Shown here: piece after piece, positions 6,541 to 7,650 of the stretch
How positions within the stretch are numbered: the first letter of the stretch is position 1
Layout: each line of letters starts with the position of its first letter
Assembly: GCA_934654805.1 (NCBI GenBank)
Contig: CAKUGW010000134.1
Span: 1-7,650, forward strand
Reading direction: 5' to 3'
DNA from: an uncultured Kiritimatiellota bacterium
GTDB lineage: Bacteria > Verrucomicrobiota > Kiritimatiellia > RFP12 > UBA1067
Length of the DNA stretch: 7,650 bases
The notes under the pieces: generated by a model
The model's input: the letters and a program-made list of their open reading frames with translations, nothing else
Databases searched by the model: none
What the model was told of the DNA's origin: nothing
Program-made: the position numbers and the translations under genes

Positions 6541-6586
6541 GACGGACAGGCACCCGGCAAGCGCGGCGCCTGTCCGTCTGCTTTTT
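6541..6586 (+). terminator. Intrinsic terminator after the GGGtGRT gene
   Basis: A perfect 11-bp stem (GACGGACAGGC at 6541-6551 with GCCTGTCCGTC at 6568-6578) encloses a 16-base GC-rich loop and is followed by TGCTTTTT. It starts 25 bases after the stop codon and closes the two-gene unit. Confidence 0.85.
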
Positions 6587-6627
6587 GCCGGCAGTTCGCG
6601 TTCGTTAACACTCCGTTAATGCCGAAG

Positions 6628-6636
6628 TGCTATACT
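6628..6636 (+). promoter_or_regulatory. Extended -10 promoter of the zinc ribbon-EIIA gene
   Basis: TGC directly precedes TATACT (6631-6636), giving an extended -10. The nearest -35-like hexamer is TTAACA (6605-6610), 20 bases away and therefore poorly spaced. Transcription should start near 6642-6645, leaving a leader of about 45 bases ahead of the ATG at 6688. Confidence 0.65.
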
Positions 6637-6687
6637 GTCCGCGTCTGATGAAAGGCTGAACGAAAGAAAGAGAAAGGGACATGTGAC

Positions 6688-7521
6688 ATGGTGAAAGACC
6701 AGATCAGGCTGTTGCGGAAGATCCAGCATCTTCTGCTGATTCGCGACGAACACGAGAACGTGGGTTCCGGCGAGCGGACGGAGGCGCTGGCCGCCGAGAT
6801 TGCGCGTCTGCAGGCGCAGCTGGAGCCGGAGGCGGCGGCCCTCTACCGGCGGCTGGTCGCGAAGAGCCGGCTCTTCCTGTCGCCGCTGTCGCGCGGCAAC
6901 TGCTCGGCGTGCGGGATGCGGGTGCCGACCGCGCGCCTGCAGCACGTCTTGGGCGAAGACCAGTACGTGCCGTGCACGAACTGCGGGCGCATCCTCTACC
7001 GCCCGGACGTGAAGGCGACGGGGCTGAGGCCGGGCGAGCCGGATCCGAAGTTCCCGCTCTCGCGGTACAGCACGGGGAAGCTGATGGTCCCGACCCTCAA
7101 GGCGGAAACGCCGGAAGGGGCGATCGCGGAACTCTGCGACGTCCTCGCGAAGGAGAAGATGATCGCAGCCCCGGAGGCTGTCGTGACGGCGGCGCTTGAG
7201 CGCGAGAAGATCCTCTCGACGGCCGTCGGGAACGGCTTGGCGTTTCCGCACATGCGCGGCGTCGAGGAGGGTGTGCTGACGTTCGCGGCGGGCGTTTCGC
7301 CGAAGGGCATCGACTGGAACGGGCAGACGGTCAACCTCGTCGTCTTCACGGTGCTGCCCGTGGTCGCCTCGCCGTTCTACCTGAAGCTGCTCGGCGCGTT
7401 TGCCAAGACGTTTGCGGACGGAGAGAAGATGCCGTTCATCCTCTCGGCCACGGACGCCAAGACGCTTTGGAAAGAGCTGAACAAGGCGATGCGCGTCGCC
7501 ATCAAGAACATGCAAGGGTGA
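6688..7521 (+). CDS. C4 zinc ribbon-PTS EIIA (fructose/Ntr type) fusion protein
   Basis: This 277-residue protein joins two modules. Residues 1-62 form a charged, probably coiled-coil helical stretch. Next is a four-cysteine ribbon, CSAC (72-75) and CTNC (96-99), within LSRGNCSACGMRVP and YVPCTNCGRILYRPD. This is typical of the zf-RING_7 (DUF164-like) family, whose C-terminal ribbon usually follows a much longer coiled coil. From about 133 an EIIA-2 domain follows, with GNGLAFPHMR placing the expected phospho-accepting histidine at 188. The second histidine often seen before LxxL in this family is absent, replaced by SPFYLKLL (228-235). No EIIB, EIIC, HPr or EI is encoded nearby, so a regulatory role like EIIA-Ntr is more likely than sugar transport; this is an inference. 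AAAGGGA (6673-6679) precedes the ATG by eight bases. No terminator is seen after it. Confidence 0.85.
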   Translation: MVKDQIRLLRKIQHLLLIRDEHENVGSGERTEALAAEIARLQAQLEPEAAALYRRLVAKSRLFLSPLSRGNCSACGMRVPTARLQHVLGEDQYVPCTNCGRILYRPDVKATGLRPGEPDPKFPLSRYSTGKLMVPTLKAETPEGAIAELCDVLAKEKMIAAPEAVVTAALEREKILSTAVGNGLAFPHMRGVEEGVLTFAAGVSPKGIDWNGQTVNLVVFTVLPVVASPFYLKLLGAFAKTFADGEKMPFILSATDAKTLWKELNKAMRVAIKNMQG

Positions 7522-7528
7522 TCGCCAT

Positions 7529-7559
7529 TTGCTGGGGTTTGTAGAGAAATCGTGATAAG
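7529..7559 (+). repeat. Dispersed intergenic repeat, copy 3
   Basis: Matches 683-713 at 27 of 31 bases, with core AAATCGTGATAAG (7547-7559) differing at one base from the two left-hand copies. It is followed by GTCCTTAAAAT (7562-7572), close to GTCCTAAAAT just ahead of the pcnB -10. GGCGTC (7559-7564) and GACGCC (7574-7579) can pair around a nine-base loop. Confidence 0.55.
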
Positions 7560-7583
7560 GCGTCCTTAAAATCGACGCCGCGT

Positions 7584-7613
7584 CCGGAACTAAACTTGGA
7601 TTCCAGAACTAAA
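7584..7613 (+). repeat. Short tandem-like direct repeat near the window end
   Basis: CCGGAACTAAA (7584-7594) and CCAGAACTAAA (7603-7613) match at 10 of 11 bases with a 19-base period. The surrounding sequence from 7565 to the end is richer in A/T than the genes and contains no supported frame. It could be an operator pair, the edge of a mobile element or chance; the window ends too soon to tell. Confidence 0.4.
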
Positions 7614-7650
7614 TCCTAACTTTGGGTGTTGAGCCGTTAGGGCTGTCCTC

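Noticed and set aside
4584..6611. A 675-residue open frame on the minus strand opposite the scaffold and GGGtGRT genes
   Set aside because: It is the antisense of two genuine genes, is full of arginine, histidine and leucine runs typical of antisense frames in GC-rich DNA, and has no family resemblance.

Overview
The window is GC-rich bacterial DNA (protein-coding parts have strong G/C preference at third codon positions) with compact operons, AAAGGA/AGGAG-type ribosome binding sites and sigma-70-like promoters. The mix of a poly(A) polymerase I, a YfgM-like protein, GatB, and the NifU-like scaffold/GGGtGRT pair would suit an anaerobic, probably host-associated member of the Verrucomicrobia-Kiritimatiellota-Lentisphaerota group. 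That placement is an impression from protein style and is not proven here.

Layout. Positions 1-156 hold no gene, except a good promoter (-35 at 110-115, -10 at 133-138) for a three-tRNA cluster: Gly-GCC, Lys-CTT and Phe-GAA, all with the CCA tail encoded, ended by an intrinsic terminator at 440-467. About 310 bases (468-778) then carry no convincing gene. They contain GC-rich inverted repeats and two copies of a short repeat that returns at the right edge of the window.

From 794 to 4527 four genes run head to tail: pcnB (poly(A) polymerase I), a membrane-anchored TPR protein of YfgM type, gatB, and a short unrecognised gene that may be a remnant. The first three are tightly packed (4-base overlap, then a 14-base gap) and likely form one operon. 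The operon promoter lies so close to the pcnB start codon that the mRNA is probably leaderless or nearly so.

From 4692 to 6515 there is a separate two-gene unit with its own promoter and terminator: a NifU/IscU-like iron-sulfur scaffold homologue followed by a GGGtGRT family protein. A large imperfect hairpin sits between them. The biochemical role of this pair is, as far as I know, not established, and it is the best candidate here for an undescribed system.

The last gene (6688-7521) encodes an unusual fusion of a short coiled coil, a four-cysteine zinc ribbon and a PTS EIIA-type (fructose/nitrogen class) phosphoacceptor domain, with its own promoter. The final 129 bases are noncoding and contain the dispersed repeat and a second short direct repeat. 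All four promoters found share an extended -10 element (TGn next to the -10 hexamer).
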